Positions 38,675 through 49,322 of a DNA stretch of 64,000 bases are shown piece after piece. The notes beneath the pieces were generated by a model. It was not told the origin of the DNA. It did not search any database and worked only from the letters and a program-made list of their open reading frames with translations. The position numbers and the translations under genes were made by a program. The stretch is from assembly GCA_023213395.1 (NCBI GenBank), contig CM041465.1, positions 47,003,741 to 47,067,740 of the forward strand. Reading direction: 5' to 3'. The stretch comes from Cycas panzhihuaensis. Lineage: Eukaryota > Cycadophyta. Position 1 is the stretch's first letter; the number at the start of each line of letters is the position of its first letter.

Positions 38675-40049
38675 GCCCAGGTTGAGAGAGGTGTTTTTGT
38701 TCAGTATTAAAGCAGTGATTTGGGAGGTGCCATAACGTTGAAATTTCTAAAAAGCAATAGTGAAATTGAGACGAAATAGCTCGTTCCATAAAATTTGAGT
38801 GGTCGCACTATAGATTTTGGGGTGAAAATGCAAAAATTGCAGCAGAATTAATTTCGGCCTGCATTTTTTTTGTCACCGTATTTTTGTGATAGATTTGCAA
38901 CTTCAACTTCAAGGAGCCATAACTTTGGCTACAGGTATCCAAATGACCTCAATTTTTTTTCGATTCTGTGTGGTTTTGAATTCTCTTTCTAATGGAAGTG
39001 GTTTGAGATTTATCAGAGTTCAAAATAAAAATTTATAAGTAATTTATCAGAAGGTACTATTACAGCCCCTAGAAACCCTAATTGTGAAATTCTTAAAAGG
39101 AGCATAACTTTTGATCTGGATATCAAAATTTAATTTCATCTGAACCGTTGGAATCGTATTTCAGAGGCCATCATTTCCATCCATATTTTACGTATTTTTG
39201 AGCTATACTTTTTTTCAGAAATAAGTTTTTGGGAATTTAAGGGTTTCATATTTATATGGTGACATGAATGAGGCAATGATAATGAGGTGATATAAGTGTT
39301 TTATACTCTTAATTGGTGACAAAGTAGTGAAATTTGGCATTGGCATAGTACTATCTTGCATGTGATTTACATAAGTTAGGTGATGTTGCAATATGAGGTG
39401 TTGCATACATTGTGCATGGGAGAGTATTGTTGCAATGTGAGATGATATTAAGTTACGTTGATGTGAATGTATTTGGCACTCTATTGGTGATTCGAAGTGC
39501 ATGATGGTGATTGTTTAATGGAAAATTAAGTGCTTACTTACATGTGTTCATATGAGAGAGCTATTGTGATGATGACATAGTATGGTGATGAAGTGACAGT
39601 GCATGTGTTTGCATGAATGAGTTGGGTGGAATATGGTGATTTAGTTCTCCTTGGAATGTGATTTATGTGAAGGGACTTTATGGGCATGATAAGGCTAATT
39701 TGAGGGTAAGAAAGATAGTGATATGAGGCGATGAGATGCTTGTTGCATGTGAGGTTAACATGACAAGATTGAGCAATTATTGGGCATGTAATGAGGATGA
39801 GATTAGGGATGTTTGATGATGTGTTCTAGTTGATTGAATGGGCAAAGAATGATGAGTTTTTTGTTGAAGTTACATGAGTTGCAAGTGCAATGGCATGAGT
39901 TGTGTGTTTTGGACAATCAAGTGAAGTGTGTATCTTGATAGCAACACATGACATGTATGATCATCGTGAGATTTATGAGGCATCGATTTGGATAAGTGAG
40001 TGTATTGATTGAAAAAGGGACGTGGTATGTGGAAATGGTATTTACAATC
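38675..40049 (+). other. Leader of the small gag-only element
   Basis: No coding motif was found. From about 39250 to 40000 the + strand is strikingly G-rich and C-poor, with many GTGAT, GATGA and GCATG words. This gives a strand skew different from the rest of the nest. It may carry packaging signals, but that is a guess. Confidence 0.5.
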
Positions 40050-41180
40050 ATGGAGGATAATGATGTGGTTATATATGCTCCTGAGAAAAATGAATATTAC
40101 TTAAGGGATTCACTTCTTCCAGTACCTAAATGCAATGGTGGAGACTACATTTTTTGGACAATTAAAATGAGATGTCTATTCATAGCTAGAGGTTTGTGGA
40201 AGATTGTTATGGATGCATATGATATCCCTAATAATGATGAAGAAAAAGAAATGCTTGAGAAGAAAGATAGAATTGCATTCATTATGATTCGTGCTGCATT
40301 CAATGAGATTGATCTTCCCTCCAAATTTCATTTTGTTATTCCTATGATTCTACATGCAAGTAATGCTAAAGAAGCTTGGGATTTTCTAAGGGAAGTATTT
40401 GAACAAACTCCTGAAGAGACACAACGAATGATTGAAAAAGCAATTAGGGCTAGTTATGGTACAGGTACAACGAATGAAGAAAATATCATTAACACTGATG
40501 AAACAACATGTCAAGATGAAGAATGTATGAGTCTTGTGAAACTTCTCGAATGTAAAGAAACGATGGTTGAATGCATTGATGAGACTACAACTACTAATGA
40601 AGACATTGAAAGTGATGAGTTGATAAAGGTTTATATAGATGACACCATGATTTCAAGAGAGATTGAATATGAATCCGATGGTTCTATAAAGGACGAGTCT
40701 TATATTGATGATATTCTTACTTTGAGTATTGATTCAAGTTTGAATGATATTTCTTCTTTGAGCATTGTTTCAAGTTCAAAGAGTATGCAAGTTGATCAAG
40801 ACTCCACTCCTAAGGTTGAAGAAATCACTGTTGTACATAGTGTTTAAGAGTTTATACAAGATAATGATGACAGGCAATTTGTGATTGAAGATGGTTATTT
40901 ACAGGATCTACATCAAAATAAGACTAGACCAAGCACAATGAAGAATCATGATTTGCACTTGCTAGAGTTGCTACTTCAACATCATCACTACAGGATTGAA
41001 GATAGAAATCAAGTTGAGGACATCATCCTACAAAGGCATCAGTACATAATTGAAGATACAAATCAAGATAAAGACATCATTCTACAGCAAATACATCATT
41101 ACAAATTTGAAGACAAGGATCAAGTTGAAGACATCATTTTCGAGACACTTCCAAGGACAAGGCGTTACAAGTACAAATGA
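40050..41180 (+). CDS. gag: Copia-type gag, nearly intact, with one in-frame stop and C-terminal 20-aa repeats
   Basis: The ATG at 40050 opens a frame of 376 codons with a single TAA at 40845-40847. The same frame then continues to the TGA at 41178-41180. ATG 40035 is an alternative start in frame. The N-terminal part has copia gag features: KCNGGDYIFWTIKMRCLF, then ARGLWKIV and NAKEAWDFLREVFEQ. The middle is acidic (Asp/Glu/Thr/Ser-rich), and no zinc knuckle is present. After the stop three tandem repeats of about 20 residues occur, each like HHYRIEDRNQVEDIILQ. The frame is open far longer than any other transposon ORF in this nest, so the copy is young or was maintained. Particle formation is inferred from the family. 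Confidence 0.75.
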
Positions 41181-41203
41181 TCCAAATGTGCATTAAGGGG
41201 GAG

Positions 41204-41392
41204 TGTTGGAATATTAATGCACATTTGTTTTATCCCACATGCAAGTGGGTTCCTACTCTCTCTATATTGGCATGTACTATAAATACACAACATAGTGTAT
41301 CATATTGTAATGATGTTGTAAGGATGTTTTGTTAATACAATGGAGGTACCTTAAGGGTATCGTTCAATCCTATGGAGATGTGTTTTGTTCTA
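41204..41392 (+). repeat. 3' LTR of the small gag-only element, truncated
   Basis: It begins TGTTGGAATATT after the PPT at 41195-41203 and follows the 5' LTR to GTTTTGTTCTA. It ends abruptly there. The final segment present at 38630-38662 is missing. Confidence 0.88.
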
Positions 41393-41470
41393 TGTGCCTT
41401 CTATATGTAGTAAGCTCACAAGGCTAGTGACTATTCTCTATGCAAAGACATGACATAGCTTAGATATATA
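41393..41470. repeat. 78-bp direct repeat, right copy
   Basis: It appears identical to 38364-38441 and follows the truncated 3' LTR directly. After it, the host copia leader sequence resumes (41471-41903), in which I see no gene. Confidence 0.92.
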
Positions 41471-41903
41471 TACCTGCTTACTCTGATCTCAGGTTCCAAT
41501 GGCTGCAACGAATGTATATGACCTCACACCCACTCACCATGCAATATTCTAACTCCACATAGTTAGCAAATCTCCCAATTAGCTTTAATTCGGTTGGAAA
41601 CAAGTATCTTACTAGCGACCAAATAACTAAGGATTACAGATTTAGAAATAGGGGGCACTAACACTTGCATAAACCAAAATAACCTCCTTCACTCATCCAC
41701 AAACCATCGAGCATTAACAGTACCTACAAAAATAAATAATAGAATCATTGGGAGCATATGCATGATCATTGTACCTCTACAGTTGTTCTTTCAGTTGTTA
41801 GATAAGCTAATCATCAAAGGGTGAGCCAACATTACCTGGCAACCAATGATCAAATAATCCACCCAATATTTGCCTAATTGTACCACCTTCTACTCTAATA
41901 CCA

Positions 41904-42221
41904 TGTTAGAAAATACCAAATAGATAGATATGATGCTAGATTATTTATGTACGTAAAAGACTTAAATAGAACAAGCACACAAGATAAATAGATTTGACAT
42001 GAGAACATTTTCAGGAAAAATCCACTATAGAATATATTATTATATTTTTATAAATCTACATTGTACAATACAATGGACTTTAATCTATATTTATAGATCA
42101 TAAGTGCCTCAAATAATAATATTTGGGTTTACATCCATTGGCTTATATATATCACAATTTTACATCAATATTTTACCATATTTATATTAGTTGGTAAGTG
42201 GTCTATAATACCACTTTAATG
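41904..42221 (-). repeat. 5' LTR of the - strand copia element
   Basis: On the - strand it ends TTTCTAACA at 41904, followed by the PBS TGGTATTAGAGT (41903-41892). Its start is decayed, where TGTTA has become CATTA. 42222-42520, beyond the TSD, is outer-element interior without features. Confidence 0.83.
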
Positions 42222-42530
42222 TTTAAGAAAACACTTCATATATTGGTTGGTATTAGTTGATAATTGATGGTTATATTATAGGTTAATTACTCTTAGTTGA
42301 TCCCTACTGATTCTAAATGATTACATACAAGTTTTTATAGGTTGATAATTATAGATATACAAGTTAATGCTTATAGAAAACAAACAAATATATGAGATTA
42401 CAAGTTATAGGTGATAGCATTTAACATAAATACAGATATAGATATATATATATAAGATCTAGAAGACAATAAACATGAAGACATAAGGACTTAAAGACCA
42501 AGATTCAAAGACATAAATATTAAGGGGTAA

Positions 42531-43048
42531 TGTTGGAATATGTGATTTAATCACATATGTAATATTTAATGTTATAGTTGACATATACATAATTCCACAA
42601 ATCATATGCATTGAGATATGTGAGATGCATATATATCTATGATTAGATGCCATTAGATGATATAATGACTCGAGAAAAACTATAGGCTACTCATGAGGTG
42701 AATAATGATATAAATATATACATATATCACTTGAGAACTTGAGAAAGGTCCTTGACCTGAAGATATATTTATTATGATCATGAAAAGAGCTCTGCACTCC
42801 ACCTTCTCCTATCGTTTTTTTCATACTGGGTTCTCCACATATAAATCTAGTGCCTCTCTTGTCGTGAATGCTTATGATGCTTATTGGTGCATGCTTTATC
42901 TATTACATTACTTTACATTTGTGTTTATCCTTTATATGTATACATATCTTATAAGATAATTTAGTCATTATATATGCATGTTATATTCTATTGTGTTATA
43001 CTCTACATTTCTAATTTGATATCAAAGTTATAATTATAAATTCCAACA
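42531..43048 (+). repeat. 3' LTR of the outer LARD-like element (518 bp)
   Basis: It begins TGTTGGAATATG and ends ATTCCAACA, giving short perfect terminal inverted repeats. The purine-rich TAAGGGGTAA precedes it. Homology with 24683-25121 covers everything after the first 80 bases. No matching 5-bp duplication is visible on the right because the left end is lost. Confidence 0.85.
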
Positions 43049-43589
43049 CAAAGTATAGAAGGTTAAATAGATACCAAAATGAGAATGGACCTATCATTGT
43101 ACCATTACTCTAACAAATATCAATCAAATTTGGTATCAGTACTATGAAAAAGCACAAAGGGTTAAACTAGATGTATTAACAATAGACTTTGTTATCACTT
43201 TTTCTTGTCATAATCCATAGGCTTAGACACAGTTGGTCCTTTTAGTCATAAAGGAAAAAATGCAAACTCCCATAGTAAAATATTTTCAGGAAAAAGCATA
43301 ATGGACAAAGGGTAGAACTAGAACCCTTATCAAACAAAGATAGTTACAAGGAATTAAAAAAATTTCCTCTATCATATTTTGTATTAGAATATAGAGAGAG
43401 GTAAATAAGTCAACTTCTAACACATGTATTATAACCAAATAGGAAATCAACGCAATGTGAAGAATTGAAACTACCAAAAGATAAATATTGGCATGGAGGA
43501 GCAACCCAAGTATGTCACCATGGGTGACAATTAGGATTAGGAAATGTTAAACCAAGAGACAATACTATTTGTCAAATACATGTGATTTC

Positions 43590-44990
43590 ATGGTCCTATA
43601 GGGACCTTATGGGGATTCCCTCTAAGCTTAATGAACACAAGATTGAGTTAATAGAAGGTGCCAAACCAATTAGGCAGCGTCCTTATAGAATGAATCCAAA
43701 ATATAAGGACTGAGTTAAAGCTAAGCTAGACAAATTATTAGAAGCAAGATATATCTTTGAAGTAGAAAACAATGATTAAGTCTACCTAGTAGTGGTTGTT
43801 CCTAAAGAGAAAGAGAAATTACATATTTCTATAGACTATAGAGTGCTAAGTAAAGTCATAAAATGTGATCCATTTCCCATACCTTTTATAGAGGATATCC
43901 TTGAAAAGGTGGGAGGGGATGAGGTGGTCTCATTTACTGATGGATCCAATGGATACAACCAAGCTCAGATTGTTCCAAAAGATCAATTGAAGACTACGTT
44001 TATCACATAGTGGGATATATACACATATAGAGCGATGCCATTTGCCCTAACAAATGCCCCAACAACCTTCCATCAAGTGATCTTAAATATTTTTTGGCAG
44101 ACCATGGGGAAAGCTATTAAAGTTTTTTTGGATGATTATATATTGTATACTTTACTAGAAAATCATTTGAGTAATTTAATACTAATGTTTGAAATATGTG
44201 AAAAGAACAACATGTGCTTAAATCTAGAAAGGTATACCTTTATGGTACCTTTTAGTTCATTGTTGGGTTACATTGTGATGAAGGGGGGACTCTTCATAAA
44301 TCCATCTAAAGTTTTAGTTATCTTCAACTTTCCAATGCCTAAGGCTATAAAGAATCTAAAGGGATTCTTAGGTATGTCAGAATACTATCAAAAGTTCATT
44401 TGAGAATATACCAAGATTGACAACCCTCTTGAATTCCTACTTAAGAAGATAGTAGCATGGAAATGGATGTTGAAACAGCAACTAGTGTTTAATTTGTTAA
44501 AGAAGAAGGTTGCACAAGAGCTAGTACTTTAATTTTCCAATTGGGAAAAACCTTTTCACATATATATAGATGCATTGCTACATGCAATTGGCTATGCATT
44601 GACTCAACCAAGAAAAGGGAATGTTGATCTTCTAATATATTTTTTTAAGAGGAAACTCACATAAGTAGAGAGAAATTACTTCATTATCAAACGAGAAGGG
44701 CTCAAAATGGTCTACACTTTACAAAAGATTTGACATTATCTACTAACTAATCCTTTTGTGTTTTTTGTAGACCACTAAACATTACAGTATTTGATCAATA
44801 AACCAAACTTGCAGGGGAGGATTGCTCATTAGCTAATGTTATTTCAAAAAATTACATTCAAAATAATTATAAAAAAGGTGAGAAACATATTATTCCAAAT
44901 CAACCATCCAGAATTGAAGAAGGTGAAAAAGTAACAAGAATAAGGGATGATTTCCCTGATCATAAGTTATTTGTAATTGAGGTGGTGCCA
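43590..44990 (+). pseudogene. pol: Gypsy RT and RNase H
   Basis: RT starts with HKIELIEGAKPIRQRPYRMN (about 43635-43694). It continues with VVVVPKEKEKLHISIDYRVL (about 43785-43845), PFPIPFIEDILEKVGGDE and FTDGSNGYNQAQIVPKDQLK. The catalytic box reads FLDDYILY (about 44130). The next block, with LERYTFMVPFSSLLGYIV and FLGMSEYYQKFI, is open for 122 codons. RNase H follows at about 44540 with FHIYIDALLHAIGYAL and HYLLTNPFVFFVDH. Stops at former Gln and Trp codons end the frame repeatedly. The product would copy element RNA into DNA. This copy cannot make it. Confidence 0.87.
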
Positions 44991-44999
44991 TCCTAGTAT

Positions 45000-46040
45000 G
45001 AGGGAATTATGGAATACTTAACAATGAAACAAACACCAATAAGGCCAAATCGAGTGAAGCAGAAAAACTTTATCAAGAAAGCCTTTCTATTTTAACTAGT
45101 ACATGGAATATTATATAAATTGCACCTTAATAAACTTTTACATAGATACATTTTAGAGCATGAAATATAGGGTGTCTTGAAGGAAGCCCATGAAGGAGTG
45201 GCATCTAGTCAATATGGAAGTGAAAGTATGACTTGAAAATTTCTACTAGCAAGTTTGTGGTGGCCTACATTATTTGAAGATACTAATAAATGGGTGAAAT
45301 CTGTGATATTTGTTAGTGGGTAGGAAAACCCTTAAAACAACACTTTCTATCATTATGCCTCATATTGGCTAGAGCTCCATTCAAGAAATAAGGACTAGAC
45401 TTTATTAGTCCAATCAACTCAATTGCATAAAGAACAAATGCCCAATACATCCTAGTAGCCATAAATTTTGTAACTAAATATATATAGGCTAGGCCTATGA
45501 GATAATGTGATGTAATGAGTATTATTAAGTTTCTATATGAGGCAATCATTATTCTATTCGATTATGCATTAGAGATAGTATCAAATCAGGGAGGTAGTTT
45601 CTTGAACCAAACCATCAAACACCTAATAATTGAGTTTCTAATACATCATAAATCTTCATCATATTATCCACAAGCAAATGGTTAGGCAGAAAGTCCAAGC
45701 AAAATCCTAAAGGTGGCATTAATGAAAATTTATAATGCAGGATGTGTAAATTGGGCAAAGAGACTACATTCTTTACTTTGGATAGATCGAATGATAAGAA
45801 AATGACCTCACAAGCAAATACTATTTTATTTGCACAGGCATGAGGTTCCCTTGAATTTTAGGCTAAAAGTATTTGAGTACTTGATCCACTATGTTTAGGG
45901 AAAGAAGAATCACATGACCAATGTCTCATATGAGTAATGAAATTAGATAAGAAACATACCAAAGCATTATGGGAATTGAAAGCAGAGAAGGAGATAAAGA
46001 AAGTGTGGAACGATAAGCATTTATAGGAATTGTAATACCA
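45000..46040 (+). pseudogene. int: Gypsy integrase, catalytic domain to C-terminal part
   Basis: LDFISPINSIA (about 45390) holds the first catalytic Asp and VAINFVTKYI follows. The second Asp is Asn in VSNQGGSF (about 45580), a G-to-A change. The Glu survives in NG-stop-AES (about 45685). Stops occur at former Trp and Gln codons. The segment after 45612 is present again, inverted, twice downstream. Confidence 0.82.
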
Positions 46041-46871
46041 GGTTGGTGGTATTACAATTCTTGTAAGTGCTTATTGTTCCATGCTTTCCTTATCTCCATC
46101 TCTGCTTTCAATTCCCATAATGATCTGGTATGTTTCTTATCTAATTTCATTACTCATATGAGACATTGGTCATGTGATTCTTCTTTTCCTAAACATAGTG
46201 GATCAACTACTTGAATGCTTTAAGCCTAAAATTCAAGGGGAACTATGGCCTCTAACATGTACACCAACTAAAATAGTATTTGCTTGTGAGGTCATTTTAT
46301 TATCATTCGATCTATCCAAAGTAAAGAATGTAGTCTCTTTGCCCAATTTGCACATCCTGCATTATAAATTTTCATTAATGCTACCTTTAGGATTTTGCTT
46401 GTACTTCCTGCCTAACCATTTGCTTGTGGATAATATGGTATTACAATTCCCGTAAATGCGTATCGTTCCATGCTTTCCTTATCTCCTTCTCTGCTTTCAA
46501 TTCCCATAATGCTCTGGTATGTTTCTTATCTAATTTCATTACTTATATGAGACATTGGTCATGTGATTCTTCTTTCCCTAAACATAGTCGATCAACTACT
46601 CAAATGCTTTTAGCCTAAAATTCAAGGGGAACTATGGCCTCTAACATGTACACCAACTGAAATAGTATTTGCTTGTGAGGTCATTTTCTTATTATTCGAC
46701 CTATTCAAAGTAAAGAATGTAGTCTCTTTGCCCAATTTGCACATCCTACATTATAAATTTTCATTAATGCTACCTTTAGCATTTTGCTTGTACTTTCTGC
46801 CTAACCATTTGCTTGTGGATAATAGGGTGAAGATTTATGATGTATTAGAAACTCAATTGTTAGGTGTTTGA
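45612..46871. repeat. Inverted triplication: one direct and two inverted copies of an integrase segment
   Basis: 45612-46040 (direct) is followed after the 6-base spacer GGTTGG (46041-46046) by its reverse complement at 46047-46437. A second reverse-complement copy follows at 46438-46871. The centre is a perfect 14-base palindromic arm pair (46027-46040 and 46047-46060). The first inverted copy ends at the counterpart of about 45661; the second extends to about 45612. The junction between the two inverted copies shares TGG with both partners. The inverted copies agree with each other, against the direct copy, in a block around 46240-46270 and 46635-46665. Confidence 0.92.
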
Positions 46872-47085
46872 ATAAAACTATATGGTAATAAATTCTGAAT
46901 AAGACTAGGCAAGATGAAATTTTAGTGGTTAGGACCATATAGAGTTAAATCATATAGGATCAAATGAAGCAATTTAGATCAAACAATTAGATATAAAAGT
47001 ATTGACCAAATTGGTTGATGGTAGCAAATTTAAGCAGTACAAATATTTTTTAAAAAATGGACATGAACCAAGGGAATGAGATTCT
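46872..47085 (+). pseudogene. int: End of the gypsy integrase (beyond the inverted copies)
   Basis: The C-terminal integrase motif GPYRVKSYRIK (about 46929-46962) is followed by VDGSKFKQYKYF (about 47017), in the usual order for gypsy integrase tails. 47085-47530 shows nothing definite. Confidence 0.7.
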
Positions 47086-47529
47086 TTTGCAAACAGGTCT
47101 TATGAAGCAATTAAGGACATGATTGCAATAGAAAGGCAGACAAACAAAAGCGGATGATATGACATGCACAAAAGGTAAAAGGATAGTTGGCAACCATTAT
47201 CATTCCTAAGTAATCATTATAGAAAGGCATATTCCTTTTAATTATTATGGCAGTTAAGGCACATGATCTTTTATGATTATTTGAATTCTTCAAAAATAGC
47301 AAAGAAGCATAATAAACATTACAGAGGGAGCAATGGAACAATGGTAGCTATGGATATTTTACAGGCAAACATGTGCTTCAAGGAATGTAATGAAGTATGG
47401 ATTTGAAATAAATGGAAAGCAATGATAACTCAAGATGTAAGGAAAATCATTATTATATCCATTAGATTCGAATAATAAATTAATACAACATCTCTACCCA
47501 TCATTCCTAAATTTCTTTTACTTGTTTTA

Positions 47530-48660
47530 TCAATAGTTACCTTTTAACCTTATATTTTAGATTTTTCTATAGAAGCAATTACTTGGGTAATGGGCCTTCT
47601 AGCTAAAGGTGAAGAAGTACTAATAGATAGGCAAATTACATGGAGGGATGTGGCATGTGAATTAGGTATAGACATCATAAGAGTCTTAGGGCTTAGCATC
47701 AAAATTTTAGGAATTTGCTCAAAAGCAACCAAGTGGATTGCATACTTCTTGTTCACTAAGGTGACTCCAGGGTAGAAGAATTCATACATACCACCAAACC
47801 TAAGATCAATGCTAACACGAGTTATAAAGGAAGAAAAGTTTAATTGGACAAAATTTCTCTAAAAAACATTCCAACAAGATTTGATGTAAATTGAACACTT
47901 AAGACAAACAGTGGAATTTTTCCATTTAAGCCTGCTTCAAGGGTTAATCTTCACCTAATGTTAAGAAGTTCAACTATTAATCCTAGAGCTAGGATAATCT
48001 CCATTGGTCATGTGGATAAAGCATTTCAATTGAAAGAATACAGATTCAATAGAATTCTAGTAGATTATAAGGGAACAAAATGTTGCCAAAGCAAGGATTT
48101 AATAGTGATGGCAGGAAGCGACATCCTCTCCCCCTAGGGATATAGTGTAGGAGGAAGAAAAAGATATAGAAATATAACAAGTGGAAACCTCACATGAAAC
48201 AAAAGAAAAACAAATAAAAAAGTTGGAAATAAGAGAAGGCAAAATGACTATGGAAGAAGAAATACAAGTAGAGGTAGACATAAAAAATGGAGAGGAAGCA
48301 CAACCCACTACTAATGATAAAGTTATACACATAAGCCAAAGGGAATCGATCCCTCAAGAGACATTGAGAAAGGAGACCACGAGGAAAAGGAAAAAAGGAG
48401 CTAGTGGATTTATATGACAATATAGCCAAATTATAGACGAGCGAACTTCTAAACATGAAGTAGTTGGAAGCTTAGCAATATGTTCTCATTTTATATGACT
48501 TTGTTCATTTGAAAGGTTGGATTCCCCAATCTAATATCATACAACCTAATCTGATATATCTAAAATAAGAAATTACAAATTTGAAATAGGTAGGGGAAGA
48601 GGCTTGCATAGAAGGACAGTCCTCAAGATGGTTGTGCTTCAAAATTTTGAGGGGGTAGGA
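47530..48660 (+). pseudogene. Additional ORF downstream of pol in the second gypsy element
   Basis: A broken + strand frame includes AITWVMGLLAKGEEVLIDRQ and continues with ITWRDVACELGIDIIRVLG (about 47575-47700). Further on, a highly charged Glu/Lys-rich stretch (48181-48417) looks like a coiled coil or disordered tail. Position, the globular head and the charged tail match the extra ORF at 17693-19395. Function is unknown. Confidence 0.5.
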
Positions 48661-48724
48661 TAGAAAAAAAATTTAAATTTTTGGTCAAGTGAGGGTATTC
48701 GATGGAGCAATGCTGGGGGGGATA

Positions 48725-49320
48725 TGTATGGTAAGGTACAAATAGAAGATAAATTTTAATTAGTAAGGCCAAGCAGACTCTACATTACAACCTAAATTGC
48801 AAATAGAACTTAGGTTGTAACCAAAGATTACAAACTAGATTTAGGTTGCAAATGTAAATTGCAAATAAAAACTAGGTTGTAACCATAGATTGCAAACATG
48901 ACTCAGGTTACAACCACATAGTACAAATAGGACCCAGGTTGTAACCACAACTTGTAAATACGACCCAAGTTATAACCATAGATTGCAAATAGAACCCAGG
49001 TTGCAACCATAGATTGCAAGCATGGCCTAGATTGCACTTGGAGATTATAGCCAGTTAATGGATTATAATCTAAACAAAGACTAAAAGAAGTTTAAATATT
49101 AATCATAGTGATTAAGTAATCAGTTAAAGGAATGACTCCACCCATAACTGTATAAAGATGTAATTACTTTATGTTATGACATCATAGGTTTAGGAATTTT
49201 CTTATCTTCTTGTTATATGGCTTTAACCAAATTTGTCCTTATTCAGTTCCTAGTTTATACCATTCTCAAGATTACATTTAGTTGTGAGAGCACTAGATGT
49301 AATACCCTATTTGATTAATA
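48725..49320 (+). repeat. Probable 3' LTR of the second gypsy element
   Basis: It begins TGTATGGTAAGG directly after a G-rich purine tract. The left end is supported by the PPT. The right end is set only by the start of unrelated chromovirus coding sequence near 49323. No partner LTR is in the window. Confidence 0.5.
48785..49045 (+). repeat. Minisatellite, about 31-bp unit, 7-8 copies
   Basis: Units resemble ACCCAGGTTGTAACCATAG plus ATTGCAAATAGG. Copies are diverged from one another by several substitutions each. The array lies in what would be the U3 part of the LTR. Confidence 0.85.
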
Positions 49321-49322
49321 TA

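Larger units (their letters stand above)
38442..41392 (+). mobile_element. Small gag-only LTR retrotransposon with truncated 3' LTR
   Basis: The 5' LTR is 38442-38662, followed by the PBS TGGTATCAAAGC (38663-38674). A leader of about 1.4 kb leads to a gag ORF at 40050-41180, then a purine tract (41195-41203). The 3' LTR starts at 41204 and stops at 41392, short of its last 30-35 bases. No protease, integrase, RT or RNase H is present. Total length is 2.95 kb. This matches the architecture described for non-autonomous TR-GAG elements in plants. The insertion lies in the - strand copia element and is bordered by a 78-bp repeat instead of the usual 5 bp. Confidence 0.87.
35121..42221 (-). mobile_element. 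Ty1/copia element on the - strand with internal deletion and a nested gag-only element
   Basis: LTRs of 317 bp (35121-35437) and 318 bp (41904-42221) are homologous. On the - strand the PBS TGGTATTAGAG follows the 5' LTR, and AAAAGGGGA precedes the 3' LTR. The target duplication is TTCAA (35116-35120) versus TTTAA (42222-42226), one mismatch. Its own coding sequence is reduced to RNase H, the N-terminal end of RT and the linker before it. The core of RT with the YVDD box is absent. It belongs to the same family as the copia element at 57056-59260, as shown by the matching linker and RT start. Confidence 0.83.
24683..43048 (+). mobile_element. Outer non-coding LTR element (LARD-like) hosting three nested elements
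   Basis: The sequence 24683-25121 and the complete LTR 42531-43048 are clearly homologous and in the same orientation. The first is followed by a PBS (TGGTATTAGATC, 25122-25133) and the second is preceded by a purine tract (42521-42530), so they are the 5' and 3' LTRs of one element. Its own interior is what remains outside the nested insertions: 25134-25515, 32091-35120 and 42222-42520, about 3.7 kb. I find no gag or pol frame there, so it is probably a non-autonomous, large-derivative type. The 5' LTR has lost its first 80 bases. Confidence 0.78.
43049..49320 (+). mobile_element. Ty3/gypsy element on the + strand, 5' truncated, with rearranged integrase
   Basis: From about 43590 the + strand reads as RT, RNase H and integrase of a gypsy element close to the one at 3769-19797. 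An additional ORF (47530-48660), a purine tract (about 48712-48722) and a probable 3' LTR (from 48725) follow. No gag, PBS or 5' LTR was found to the left. 43049-43590 shows no motif. The integrase end is interrupted by two inverted extra copies of the region (46047-46871). Confidence 0.8.

Noticed and set aside
42531-43048. Interpretation as a solo LTR
   Set aside because: A purine tract precedes it, and a homologous, same-strand LTR with a PBS lies at 24683-25121, so it is the 3' LTR of one long element.
48785-49045. CRISPR-like array
   Set aside because: Units are contiguous diverged tandem repeats without unique spacers, in a plant retrotransposon LTR.
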